From NCBI GenBank assembly GCA_948891265.1, contig CAQUBD010000003.1, positions 51,474 to 115,473 of the forward strand: 64,000 nt of DNA, written 5' to 3'. The translations under genes were made by a program, and so were the position numbers. This stretch comes from an uncultured Clostridia bacterium. GTDB lineage: Bacteria > Bacillota > Clostridia > TANB77 > CAG-508. The notes below the pieces were generated by a model. The model had not been told where the DNA came from. It saw only the letters and a list, made by a program, of their open reading frames with translations, and did not search any database. Shown here piece by piece: positions 34,139 to 43,415 of this stretch (position 1 is the stretch's first letter; each line of letters begins with the position of its first letter).

Positions 34139-36337
34139 ATGAAAAAAATAATTTTATCTATTGATGGAATGACGTGTTCAGCCTGTTCAAATGGATTAGA
34201 AAAATATCTAAACAAACAAGAAGGAATTGTCTCTGCTGGAGTAAATCTAGTAATGGCAAATGCAAGTATTAGCTATGACGAAACAAAATTAAATCAAGAA
34301 AAAATCGAAGAATTTATAAAAAAAGCAGGATTTAAAAGTTTAGGAGAATTTAAAGAAATAAAGACTAATGAAAAAAACAAAAAGGAAAAAGTAAAATTCA
34401 TTATAATGACTGCACTTGCAATAATTTTAATGTATATATCTATGGGACACATGATAAATTTACCAGTAATTCCTTTTCTAGATCCACACAAATATGTAAC
34501 AAATTACATGATTTCTCTACTTGTATTAACAATATGCTTTATTATTTATGGATTTGACATCATAAGAAATGGATATAAAAACTTAATACATAGAACACCT
34601 AATATGGACACCTTAGTAGGAATAGGAGTAATTACAAGCTTTTTATATAGCATATACAATATGTATTTAGTATTTAAAGGAAACACAAGTCTTGCTATGA
34701 ATTTATATTTTGAATCTTCAAGTATAGTAATATATTTTATTAAACTTGGAAGATACATAGATAATTTAAGTAAAGACAAAACAAAAGAAGCAATACAAAA
34801 ATTAGTAAAAATAACACCTAATACAACAATAATAAAAATTGATGGAAAATTAAAAGAAGTAACATTAGATGAAATCCATAAAGGAGATATTGTTGTATGT
34901 AAAGCAGGAGAAAAAATTGCAGTAGATGGAGAAATATTGGAAGGAAAAGCACATCTAGATGAGTCATTTATAACAGGAGAGAGCAAGCCACAAGCTAAAG
35001 AAAAAGGAAGTAAAGTAATTGCAGGAAGTTTAAATTATGATGGATATATAGAATATAAAGCAGAAAAAATAGGAAAAGAATCAACAGTATCTGAAATAGT
35101 AAAACTTGTTGTTGAAGCAACAAACACAAAAGCACCAATAGCAAAAGTTGCAGATAAAGTATCAGGATACTTTGTTCCAATTGTCATTATTTTAGCAATA
35201 TTAACATTCATAATATATTTAACAATTGGTCAAAATTTTGAAACAGCAATAACAACATTTGTAACAATTTTAGTAATTGCATGTCCTTGTAGCTTGGGAT
35301 TAGCAACACCTCTTGCAATAATAGTAAGTGAAGGGCTATGTGCTAGTAATGGAATTTTAATAAAGAAAAGTGAAATATTAGAAAATGCACAAAAAACAAA
35401 TGTAGTAATATTTGATAAAACAGGAACACTAACATATGGCAAATTAAAAATATCAGAAATTAAAAACCACAGTGATATGACAAACAATGAATTATTACAA
35501 ATAGTAGGAAGTATCGAAAGTAAAACAACACATCCAATTGGAAAAGCATTTGTAGACTGTTTAGAAGAAAATAAAATTTCAAAACTAGAAGTAAAAGAAT
35601 TCGGAAATGTTACAGGTTATGGAATTATAGGAAAAGTAGAGAACAAGAGAATTATTATTGGAAATTCTAAAATTCTTGAAAGTTATAAAATTAAAAATGA
35701 TTATAAAAAAGAAGAAAAAGAACTTGCAAGCAAAGGAAACAGTATTGTATATGTAGTACAAGATGAAAAAATCATAGCAATAATTGGAGTAAATGATATA
35801 GTAAGAAATGAAGCAAAAGAAGTAATAAAAAAATTAACAGATATGAAAATTGAAACAGTAATGCTAACAGGAGACAATAAAGAAACAGCTGAAAAAATTG
35901 CAAGTGAGTTAGGAATAGAAAGAGCCATTTCAAATGTACTACCAAAAGAAAAATCAAACACAATCAAACAACTAAAAGAAGAAAATAAATTTGTAATGAT
36001 GTGTGGAGATGGAATAAATGATAGTCCAGCCTTAGCAAATTCAGATATTGGAGTAAGTGTAAATAGTGGAACAGATATTGCAATGGATTCATCTGATGTA
36101 ATACTCACAAAAAATGACTTAAATAGTATAATAAAATTAATAAATATAAGTAAAAAAACAATAATAAATATTAAACAAAATCTATTTTGGGCATTTTTCT
36201 ATAATTGCTTAATGATACCAGTAGCAATGGGATTATTAAAACCAATTGGAATTTCTATAAATCCAATGATTGCAAGTTTGACTATGGTGGTAAGTAGTAT
36301 AACAGTAATATTGAATGCTTTAAGATTGAAGAGATAA
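34139..36337 (+). CDS. copA: copper-exporting P1B-type ATPase, 732 aa
   Basis: One N-terminal HMA domain (GMTCSACSN, about residues 8-16) and a P1B-1-type pump: phosphatase motif ITGESKP, the CPC metal-binding helix (IACPCSLGLATP), DKTGTLT phosphorylation site, the HP motif (THPIGKA) and GDGINDSPAL hinge. The last helices carry N and the M..SS pattern expected for Cu(I) pumps. The ATG at 34139 is preceded by AAAGGA; upstream in-frame ATGs lie in or beside a palindrome and lack a ribosome site. Confidence 0.93.
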   Translation: MKKIILSIDGMTCSACSNGLEKYLNKQEGIVSAGVNLVMANASISYDETKLNQEKIEEFIKKAGFKSLGEFKEIKTNEKNKKEKVKFIIMTALAIILMYISMGHMINLPVIPFLDPHKYVTNYMISLLVLTICFIIYGFDIIRNGYKNLIHRTPNMDTLVGIGVITSFLYSIYNMYLVFKGNTSLAMNLYFESSSIVIYFIKLGRYIDNLSKDKTKEAIQKLVKITPNTTIIKIDGKLKEVTLDEIHKGDIVVCKAGEKIAVDGEILEGKAHLDESFITGESKPQAKEKGSKVIAGSLNYDGYIEYKAEKIGKESTVSEIVKLVVEATNTKAPIAKVADKVSGYFVPIVIILAILTFIIYLTIGQNFETAITTFVTILVIACPCSLGLATPLAIIVSEGLCASNGILIKKSEILENAQKTNVVIFDKTGTLTYGKLKISEIKNHSDMTNNELLQIVGSIESKTTHPIGKAFVDCLEENKISKLEVKEFGNVTGYGIIGKVENKRIIIGNSKILESYKIKNDYKKEEKELASKGNSIVYVVQDEKIIAIIGVNDIVRNEAKEVIKKLTDMKIETVMLTGDNKETAEKIASELGIERAISNVLPKEKSNTIKQLKEENKFVMMCGDGINDSPALANSDIGVSVNSGTDIAMDSSDVILTKNDLNSIIKLINISKKTIINIKQNLFWAFFYNCLMIPVAMGLLKPIGISINPMIASLTMVVSSITVILNALRLKR

Positions 36338-36401
36338 TAGTCTTAATAGTAAATTATAATTCAATGCAAAAATAATTAAACAAATTCAATAAGAAAAATG
36401 A

Positions 36402-36436
36402 AACAGATAATTATTTGTTAGTTGTCTGTTTTTTGT
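36402..36436 (+). terminator. rho-independent terminator after copA
   Basis: Arms aacagataa (36402-36410) and ttgtctgtt (36422-36430) with one mismatch and a T-run. Confidence 0.6.
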
Positions 36437-36564
36437 ATTTGTAAATCGAAACACCTAACTTAAAATAGGGGCAAAACTTAAATATAATTATTTACAAAAT
36501 TGTAAAAATATGTAATAATATGGGAAAGAAAAATAAAATAAGAAAATAGATAGAGGGAATAAAT

Positions 36565-37199
36565 ATGCCAAATTATAATAGTAATATAGAAATTGATAAG
36601 AATAGTATATGTTATGGAAATGAAGTTTTAAAAATTTCAAATATATCAAGAACCTGGATTTTTAAGTTCGAAAATAAAGAGAAAAAGGCTTATGAAATGT
36701 CAAAAGTAAAGTATGAAGTTGCAAAAGAGAATTATGAGTTGCGAGAAAAATATAAAAAAACTCAGATATAAGAAAATATAGTATTGCTTGTATATTAATA
36801 GGAGTTTTAGGTATATATTTTTTACGTACAACCATTTATAGGTTGATAGCATTAGCCATTAGTGTAATATGTGGTTATATAGCAGTAAAAACATATAAAA
36901 AAGATATTAATTATGATGAAGAACCTCCTGTAGAAAAGAAAGTTCCAAATAAATTTGGTTTAGGAATACAGATGAATTCTGGATATTTAACCATATTTAC
37001 AGCAGAAGGCGCAGAAGGAGTAAGAGCATTAAAACAGCTTCAAAATGATATAAAAGATGCAGACATACATAATGAAAAAACTGTTTTTAATATGAATGAA
37101 TATAATGTAAAAGTTGAAGGTGATGTAGAAGGCATTGTTAACTTTGGAGATGATAATGTAAATGTTAATAATAATGGAAAGGAACTGCTAAATGCATGA
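36565..37199 (+). pseudogene. DUF6232-like membrane protein with frameshift in an A-run
   Basis: The first frame (36565-36771) gives a small N-terminal domain with NISRTWIFKF and a long helix. The second continues RKYSIACILIGVLGIYFL, a second helix through residue about 110, a soluble domain and a repeat-like end with EGIVNFGDDNVNVNNNG. Adding one A to the A7 tract at 36754-36760 joins them into a normal two-helix protein. This differs from the CGG sites: a base is missing rather than extra. Transcript slippage, sequence error or decay could explain it. Confidence 0.7.
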
Positions 37200-37471
37200 A
37201 AAATAGAACAAGTGTAAATATTAATGGTTCAATAAGTGGGATTGTAAACTTTGGTAACAATACAATTAATATTAATGAAACAAAAGAAAATAATGTATTT
37301 CAATTAGATAATAATAAAGAAGAATCAGATATGAATAGAAAGCATAATTTTAAAGACTTGAAGAAAGAAAAAATGAGTAGTAATATTGTTAAAACAATTA
37401 GTGAAATAATAATAGGAGTTATAATTTCAGTTATAGCTGGTTATATTTTATATAAATTAAATATGAACTGA
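37196..37471 (+). CDS. hypothetical protein with GIVNFG motif and C-terminal membrane helix, 91 aa
   Basis: Starts within the stop of the previous gene. The N-terminus NINGSISGIVNFGNNTININ closely echoes the C-terminal motif of that protein (VEGDVEGIVNFGDDNVNVN), suggesting matching beta-strand modules that might pair. A charged linker and one membrane helix (about 70-88) follow. Function unknown. Confidence 0.65.
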   Translation: MKNRTSVNINGSISGIVNFGNNTININETKENNVFQLDNNKEESDMNRKHNFKDLKKEKMSSNIVKTISEIIIGVIISVIAGYILYKLNMN

Positions 37472-37574
37472 GACAAGTGGGACAGTCCGAAAATATCTCA
37501 CTTTTTTGTCGAATTTTGTCTTTTGATTTTAGACAGTTTATCATAAAGTCTTACGAAAATATAAAAAAGTAAAA

Positions 37575-37604
37575 AAAGCAAGTAGTTGATAATTACTTGC
37601 TTTT
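37575..37604 (+). terminator. rho-independent terminator
   Basis: Arms aaagcaagta and tacttgcttt around a short loop, with T-run. Confidence 0.75.
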
Positions 37605-37678
37605 GTGTTATATTAAATCTCAAGTAGTTTCAATTATGTTACTTTTGTTATATGATAAAAATGAAAGGAAGATGAAAA

Positions 37679-37771
37679 TTGAAAAATATAAATATTTTAG
37701 AAGAAAAAGAAGCAATGAGCTATCAGTATTATCAAGAACAAAAAGCAAAAGAATTATTTAAAAAGAAATAA
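37679..37771 (+). CDS. possible small peptide, 30 aa
   Basis: TTG start 9 bases after AAAGGA; the peptide is charged and helical (EEKEAMSYQYYQEQKAKELF). It lies before the cardiolipin synthase gene. It is supported only by the ribosome site and codon pattern. Confidence 0.35.
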   Translation: MKNINILEEKEAMSYQYYQEQKAKELFKKK

Positions 37772-37833
37772 TAAAAAAGGTTTAAATGTTTTCAAACAAG
37801 ACTTTAACATTATAGAAGGAGATGAAATTAAAA

Positions 37834-39333
37834 ATGAAAATGGCAATAGAAAGATCAATAATAGTAGCAATAGGATTAATTATGCAAATAATATTATCAT
37901 TATCAATCCATTTGTTTTTTATAGAACATATAGCACTTTTTAATATAATTTTTACAATAATAGGATTTTTTCTCATATTAACATTAATAAAATATAGTAA
38001 AAATTATTCATATACATTGCCATGGATTATTATTTTAATAACATTCCCATTAATAGGAACTTTAATGTATATCATTATAGGAAACAACAGAAACAAAAGT
38101 AAAATATTAAAAGATATAGTAGAATGTGAAAAAAATAGTAAAAAATATCTAGTACAAGATGAGAAAATCAAAGAAGAAATAAAGCAAAATAGTAAAATAA
38201 GATATTTAAGTAATTATTGCGGATATCCTGTTACGAAAAATAATGAAGTCACATATTATCCAATAGGAGAAGAAGCATTTGAAGCAATGCTTGAAGAATT
38301 AAGAAAAGCAGAAAAGTTTATTTTTTTAGAATACTTTATTGTAAGTCATGGAAAAATGTGGAATTCAATTTTAGAAATATTAGAAGAAAAAGCAAAAAAA
38401 GGTGTAGACGTAAGAGTTATGTATGATGACTTTGGGAGTGTTGCAACATTAAAAAAATCATATAATAAAGAACTTGAAGAAAAAGGAATTAAATGTGTTG
38501 CATTTAATAGGCTAAATCCAGTAGCAGGGGTAATAATGAATAATAGAGACCATAGAAAAATACTTGTTATTGATGGAAAAGTTGCATTTTCAGGAGGAAT
38601 AAACATAGCTGATGAATATATTAATGTCATAGATAAACATGGACATTGGAAAGATAATGGAATAAGAATTTCAGGAGAAGCGGTATGGAATTATACAGTA
38701 ATGTTTTTAACAATGTGGAATTCATTTAGAAGTGAAGACAAAGACTTCAATAAATTCAAGTATAATTTTAAAAACAAAATTAAAGAAAATGGATATGTCA
38801 TTCCATATGGAGAAACACCATTAGATGAAGAAATAACAGGAGAAGATGTATATTTAAATATTATAAATCAAGCAAATGATTATGTGTATATTTTTACACC
38901 ATATTTAATTATAGATACAGACATGATAAATGCCTTAAATTTAGCAGCAAAAAGAGGAGTAGATGTCAGAATAGTTATTCCAGGAATTCCAGATAAGAAA
39001 ATAGTATACACTTTGTCAGAATCATATGTGGAACTTCTTGTAAAACAAGGAGTAAAAGTATATAAATATACATCAGGATTTATTCATTCAAAAGTATTTG
39101 TATCAGATGATAATGTTGCAACAGTTGGAACAATAAACTTAGATTACAGAAGTTTGTACTTACATTTTGAATGCGGGTGTTATCTTGAAAATGTAAAAGA
39201 AATAGAAGATATAAAAAGGGATTTAGTTGAAACAATAAATAAAAGTCATGAAATAACAAAAGAAGAAGCAACACCAAAAATTTTAAAAGGAATTTGGCAA
39301 GCTCTATTAAGGTTAGTTGCACCACTTATGTGA
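37834..39333 (+). CDS. cls: cardiolipin synthase, 499 aa
   Basis: Two N-terminal membrane helices (about 8-28 and 36-55, with the PWIIILITFPLIG loop) and two phospholipase D-type active sites: HRKILVIDGKVAFSGGINIAD (about 234-254) and HSKVFVSDDNVATVGTINLD (about 413-432). It joins two phosphatidylglycerol molecules to make cardiolipin. The ATG at 37834 is chosen because the ATG at 37822 overlaps the AAGGAG site itself. Confidence 0.94.
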   Translation: MKMAIERSIIVAIGLIMQIILSLSIHLFFIEHIALFNIIFTIIGFFLILTLIKYSKNYSYTLPWIIILITFPLIGTLMYIIIGNNRNKSKILKDIVECEKNSKKYLVQDEKIKEEIKQNSKIRYLSNYCGYPVTKNNEVTYYPIGEEAFEAMLEELRKAEKFIFLEYFIVSHGKMWNSILEILEEKAKKGVDVRVMYDDFGSVATLKKSYNKELEEKGIKCVAFNRLNPVAGVIMNNRDHRKILVIDGKVAFSGGINIADEYINVIDKHGHWKDNGIRISGEAVWNYTVMFLTMWNSFRSEDKDFNKFKYNFKNKIKENGYVIPYGETPLDEEITGEDVYLNIINQANDYVYIFTPYLIIDTDMINALNLAAKRGVDVRIVIPGIPDKKIVYTLSESYVELLVKQGVKVYKYTSGFIHSKVFVSDDNVATVGTINLDYRSLYLHFECGCYLENVKEIEDIKRDLVETINKSHEITKEEATPKILKGIWQALLRLVAPLM

Positions 39334-39358
39334 TTAAATAGGGTAGGAGATGAAGAAA

Positions 39359-40132
39359 ATGTTTTCAAAAATAGGGAAATATAGACCATGTGGAATATTC
39401 ACAAAAGGTCACTTTATTCTAATTGGTATAACAATAAGTAGTATTATTTTAGCATTAAAACACACGATGACAAAAAGCAAAGAAGAAGTATATAAAATAA
39501 TAAAAAGAATAACAATAATTATGTGCATATTAGAAATTATTAGAATAATTTACAGTATATCACAAAATTCATTATATGAAGTAAATACATATTTACCATT
39601 ATATTATTGTAGTATGTTATTATATGCAGGACTATTAAGCTCTTTCGGAAAAGGAAAATTAAAAAGAGTAGGAGATGTATTCTTAGCAGCAGGTTCTATA
39701 ATTGGAGGGATTATTTTCATAATATATCCATCTACATCATTATTAGGATATCCAGCTTTTCACTTTTTAAGTATTCATAGCTTTTTATTCCATGGTATAA
39801 TGATATATTTAGGAATATTGGTAAATAAAACAGAGTATATACAGTTAAAAAAAGAGGATATAAAATATTTTGTAAGCTTAGTAGGAATAATGTGTTGTAC
39901 AGCATTAGTTGTAAATAATATTTTCGACAGTAATTTAATGTTTATATCACAGAATTTCAGTATTGTTCCAATTGAAATATTGTATAGAATTACTAATGGA
40001 AATTTTTTATTTAGTTGTATTATGTCATTAGGTCAAATGACAATTCCATTTTATATTACTTATTATGTTATAAAGTTAAAAAGAGACTATAAAGAACAAT
40101 GTGATTGTGATATTGTTGCAATTAGTAAATAA
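39359..40132 (+). CDS. YwaF/TMEM164-like integral membrane protein, 257 aa
   Basis: About seven membrane helices; LPLYYCSM (about residue 81) and SIHSFLFHG (about 141-149) are characteristic of the YwaF (TIGR02206) group related to TMEM164. No enzymatic function is established in bacteria. The ATG at 39359 gives 9-base spacing to TAGGAG; an ATG at 39350 is possible. It lies 25 bases after cls, suggesting a shared transcript for membrane lipid functions. Confidence 0.8.
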   Translation: MFSKIGKYRPCGIFTKGHFILIGITISSIILALKHTMTKSKEEVYKIIKRITIIMCILEIIRIIYSISQNSLYEVNTYLPLYYCSMLLYAGLLSSFGKGKLKRVGDVFLAAGSIIGGIIFIIYPSTSLLGYPAFHFLSIHSFLFHGIMIYLGILVNKTEYIQLKKEDIKYFVSLVGIMCCTALVVNNIFDSNLMFISQNFSIVPIEILYRITNGNFLFSCIMSLGQMTIPFYITYYVIKLKRDYKEQCDCDIVAISK

Positions 40133-40165
40133 GAATGAATTTAAGTGATAAAGAAGGAAACAAAA

Positions 40166-40831
40166 ATGCAAAAAATATTAATAATAGAAGACGATGAAAA
40201 ATTAAGAAATGAATTAGAAAAGTTTTTAAGCCACCATGGTTATCAGGTGGAAAGTTTAAAAATATTTAATAATACAATAAATGATATTTTGGAAATTAAT
40301 CCAGATCTAATTTTATTAGATATAAATTTGCCTGAAACTGATGGAGAATATATATGTAAGGAAATAAGAAAAAAGTCAAATATGGGAATTATAATTGTAA
40401 CTAGTAGAGACAGTGAAATAGACGAATTAATTTCTATTAATTATGGAGCAGATCATTATATTACAAAACCATATAATATCCAAATATTACTTGCTAAAAT
40501 AGCTTCAGTATTACGTAGAACTAATAATGAAGTAAATGATAAAATGGATGCAAAAGATTTTATTTTGAATTTGTCAAATAGTACAATACAAAAAGGAAAT
40601 AAGACTATTGAATTAACCAAAAATGAATATAAAATTTTAAAATATTTAGTTGAAAATAGAGGAAAAATTGTATCGAGAGAAGATATAATGGAAACATTAT
40701 GGGAAAGTGAAAGTTTTATTGATGATAATACACTTAGTGTAAATATTACAAGATTAAGAAATAAATTACAAGAGCTAAACTTGAAAGAATTAATAGAAAC
40801 CAGAAGAGGACAAGGATATATATTGATTTAA
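40166..40831 (+). CDS. bceR: OmpR-type response regulator (BceR-like), 221 aa
   Basis: Receiver domain (about 1-115; IIEDDEK acidic pocket, LLDINLP phosphoacceptor Asp, TSRDSE, ITKPYN Lys) and winged-helix DNA-binding domain (about 125-220; ISREDIMETLWE, ending in RRGQGYIL). The kinase gene follows and a BceAB transporter pair lies 1.8 kb downstream, the BceRS-BceAB arrangement of peptide-antibiotic sensing. ATG 40166 follows AAGGA. Confidence 0.9.
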   Translation: MQKILIIEDDEKLRNELEKFLSHHGYQVESLKIFNNTINDILEINPDLILLDINLPETDGEYICKEIRKKSNMGIIIVTSRDSEIDELISINYGADHYITKPYNIQILLAKIASVLRRTNNEVNDKMDAKDFILNLSNSTIQKGNKTIELTKNEYKILKYLVENRGKIVSREDIMETLWESESFIDDNTLSVNITRLRNKLQELNLKELIETRRGQGYILI

Positions 40832-40853
40832 GTTAAAAAATATAATTTATATA

Positions 40854-40975
40854 AAAAGTTATAATATATTATAAAATTCAGCTCTTTGCTGGTCGAACTA
40901 ATTATATAAAGAAACTGCGCATCATAGCATTTTATGATATATTATAACTTTTAAGTTTGAAATGAATAAAAATAT
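40854..40975. repeat. GGTCG-core intergenic repeat, copy B
   Basis: A perfect 16-base inverted pair aaaagttataatatat (40854-40869) / atatattataactttt (40937-40952) brackets the core aaaattcagctctttgctgg and tcgaactaattatataaa, plus a small hairpin atcata/tatgat. Similarity to copy A (17478-17570) extends beyond the right arm. It fills the leader of the kinase gene. Confidence 0.75.
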
Positions 40976-41003
40976 CAAGAAATTATTAAAAAGGAGTACT
41001 AAA

Positions 41004-42042
41004 ATGAATTGTACAAAATTTATAAAAGACAAACTACTTACAATTATTTTGCTAATATTTGCAATTCTTACAATAGAAATATTTTTAATTCCATATCAAA
41101 GTACACAATTCATAAAAATATATATTCCAACAATTATCTTCATTTCATATACAGTAGGACTTATCATAGAATATTTTAGCAAAAAAAACTTTTATAAAAC
41201 CACATTAAATATTTTAAACGAACTAGATGAAAAATATTTAATTACAGAACTTATACATGAGCCTAATTTTAGTGAAGGTAAAATACTAAAAGATTTATTA
41301 GAAGAAATAAATAAATCAATGATTGAAAATGTAAATAAATACAAATATAAACAAGAAGAATATAAAGAATATATAGAATTGTGGATTCATGAAGTAAAAA
41401 CACCAATTGCAAGTCGGTAAAATGATAATAGAAAATAATAAAAATGAAATTACTAAAAGTATATATGAAGAGTTAGAAAAAATAGAAAATTACATTGAGC
41501 AAGCTTTATTTTATGCAAGGAGTAATACTGTAGAAAAGGATTATTACATAAAAGAAGCTGTATTAAAAGATATTGTAAATGAAAGTATTAAGAAAAATAA
41601 AAATATGCTAATACAAGAGAAAATAATTTTAAGTCTTCATGATTTAGAATTACAGGTAAGTACAGATAGCAAATGGATAGTATTTATTTTAAATCAACTT
41701 ATACAAAATAGTGTAAAATATAGAAAGCAAGATACAAATTTGGAAATAGAGATATACGCTAAACAAGGGGGAGAAAATGTAATTCTATATATAAAAGATA
41801 ATGGATCAGGAATAAAACAGGGAGAAATTGCAAGAGTATTTGAAAAAGGCTTTACAGGTACAAATGGAAGACTATCTAATAAAAAATCTACTGGAATTGG
41901 TTTATATTTATGCAAAAAATTGTGTGATAAGTTAGGAATATCAATAGAACTTAATTCTGTTCAATATGAAGGAACAGAGATACAGCTAGTATTTCCACAG
42001 AGTAGTTATATGAAATTTGTTCATGTGCGAAATTTTTGTTAG
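41004..42042 (+). pseudogene. bceS: BceS-type sensor histidine kinase with +1 frameshift at CGG
   Basis: The first frame gives two N-terminal helices with a very short extracytoplasmic loop (intramembrane-sensing type, about residues 7-55) and the H-box WIHEVKTPIAS. The second continues from 41416 with GKMIIENNK, N-box QLIQNSVKYR, DNGSGI, GFTGTNGR and GIGLYL. The join is the in-frame CGG at 41415-41417; dropping its C gives a 345-aa protein of normal BceS plan. The regulator and transporter are intact. The last codons (about 42014-42042) lie in a palindromic repeat. Confidence 0.85.
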
Positions 42043-42098
42043 AAAATTTTTGTACAATTAAGTTTTATATAATAGGAAAGTATGATTTTCCTATTATA
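42014..42098. repeat. composite palindromic repeat, copy 3 (inverse, partial)
   Basis: Reverse complement of the first two modules at 18636-18714: aatttgttcatgtgcgaaat, the interrupted gaaattttt/agaaaattt stem and the aataggaaa..ttttcctatt hairpin, about nine in ten bases identical. The third module is absent. Its left edge encodes the end of the kinase ORF. Confidence 0.8.
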
Positions 42099-42102
42099 GT
42101 AT

Positions 42103-42142
42103 AAAAAGCAAATCTCTAATTAGTTAATAGAGATTTGCTTTT
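42103..42142. terminator. bidirectional terminator between kinase and small minus-strand gene
   Basis: Arms aaaagcaaatctct and agagatttgctttt pair perfectly, with A/T runs on both sides. Confidence 0.85.
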
Positions 42143-42160
42143 ACACGTATTATAAGTTAT

Positions 42161-42364
42161 TTAATATTCATATTTTTCTACAGATATAACATTTACAAAC
42201 TCTATATATTTTTTTTTGCCACTATCTGTAATTAAAACAGCCTTTAGAGTTTGCGCCGATTTATTATATCTATATCTTATTTTTCTAAAACCAGAAAACC
42301 GCTTTATAAGTTTTCCATTTTCTTCTTTAATTTCTACATCTAAGTTATAATGTCTTTTTTTCAT
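42161..42364 (-). CDS. small basic hypothetical protein, 67 aa
   Basis: A strong AAGGAGG site precedes the minus-strand ATG at 42364. The protein is basic and probably beta-rich (about residues 20-60, KLIKRFSGFRKIRYRYNKS). It is a lone reverse gene inserted between the kinase and transporter parts of the Bce-like module. No family recognised. Confidence 0.65.
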   Translation of the reverse strand: MKKRHYNLDVEIKEENGKLIKRFSGFRKIRYRYNKSAQTLKAVLITDSGKKKYIEFVNVISVEKYEY

Positions 42365-42480
42365 AGCAAATACCTCCTTAAAATTATTAAAGTGAATTTT
42401 ATGAAACATACTAAATTTATATACTAAGCATTATAACATATAAAACTAGAAAAAACAATAGATTATGTAAAATATATAAC

Positions 42481-42545
42481 CTTACAAAAATGTAAGGAAA
42501 ATGTAAGCAAAATCAATATGTGAAAAAGGAAAAATCTACTATAAT
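42481..42545 (+). promoter_or_regulatory. candidate BceR operator and promoter of the transporter genes
   Basis: CTTACA-AAAA-TGTAAG (42481-42496) plus a third half-site TGTAAG (42502-42507), then a TATAAT -10 (42540-42545) without a good -35. An activator-dependent promoter with inverted and direct half-sites fits control by the adjacent response regulator. Confidence 0.6.
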
Positions 42546-42560
42546 ATAAATAGAATAATA

Positions 42561-42632
42561 AAGTGAGACAAAAATGTTTGTCCCTCTTGTGTCAAGTGTG
42601 ACAAAAAGGGACGACCCCTTTGGCACACTTTG
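42561..42632. repeat. GGGACG palindrome in transporter leader
   Basis: agtgtgacaaaaaggg (42595-42610) and ccctttggcacact (42616-42629) with acgac between, preceded by a partial copy (gagacaaaaatgtttgtccc). It belongs to the 25206/29972 group and lies between promoter and start codon. Confidence 0.65.
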
Positions 42633-42647
42633 AAGGGAGTTTTAATA

Positions 42648-43415
42648 ATGGAAAAAATTTTAGAAGTAAAAAACATAGAAAAATACTATGGTACAAAGGC
42701 AAATTTAAGTAAAGCAATAGATAATATTAGCTTTAATGTAGACAAAGGAGAATTTGTTGGGATAATGGGTGCTTCAGGAAGCGGAAAAACAACACTTTTA
42801 AATTGTATTTCTACAATTGATAAAGTTACATCTGGTCACATTATAATTAATGGAGAAGATATTACAAAATTAAAAGGAAATAAACTAAATAAGTTTAGGA
42901 GAGAAGAGTTAGGGTTTATTTTTCAAGATTTTAATTTATTGGATACTTTAACAGCTTATGAAAATATAGCTTTAGCATTAACAATTCAAAAAGTAAAGCC
43001 AAAAGAAATTGATAAAAAAGTAAAAGAAATTGCAGAGAAATTAGGAATTAAAGAAATTCTTAAAAAATATCCATATCAAGTTTCTGGTGGACAAAAACAA
43101 AGAATTGCTTCAGCAAGAGCGATTATCACAAATCCAAAATTGGTGCTTGCAGATGAACCTACAGGAGCTTTAGATTCGAAGTCTGCTAGAAAATTATTAG
43201 AGAACTTTGAATTTTTAAATCAAAAGATGAGTGCAACTATATTAATGGTTACACATGATGCTTTTACTGCTAGTTATGCAAATAGAATTTTATTTATAAA
43301 AGATGGAAAAATCTTTAATGAAATAATTAAAGGAAATGATACAAGAAAACAATTTTTTGAAAAGATAATTGAAGTGCAAACACTTCTTGGAGGTGATTTA
43401 AATGATGTTATTTAA
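42648..43415 (+). CDS. bceA: ABC transporter ATP-binding protein, BceA-like, 255 aa
   Basis: Full ABC domain: Walker A GASGSGKTT (about 43-51), Q-loop FIFQDFNLLD, signature VSGGQKQR, Walker B LVLADEPTGALD. With the FtsX-type permease it forms a BceAB-type complex that frees lipid II-cycle intermediates from peptide antibiotics such as bacitracin and signals to the kinase. ATG 42648 follows GAAGGGAG. It overlaps bceB by 14 bases. Confidence 0.92.
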   Translation: MEKILEVKNIEKYYGTKANLSKAIDNISFNVDKGEFVGIMGASGSGKTTLLNCISTIDKVTSGHIIINGEDITKLKGNKLNKFRREELGFIFQDFNLLDTLTAYENIALALTIQKVKPKEIDKKVKEIAEKLGIKEILKKYPYQVSGGQKQRIASARAIITNPKLVLADEPTGALDSKSARKLLENFEFLNQKMSATILMVTHDAFTASYANRILFIKDGKIFNEIIKGNDTRKQFFEKIIEVQTLLGGDLNDVI

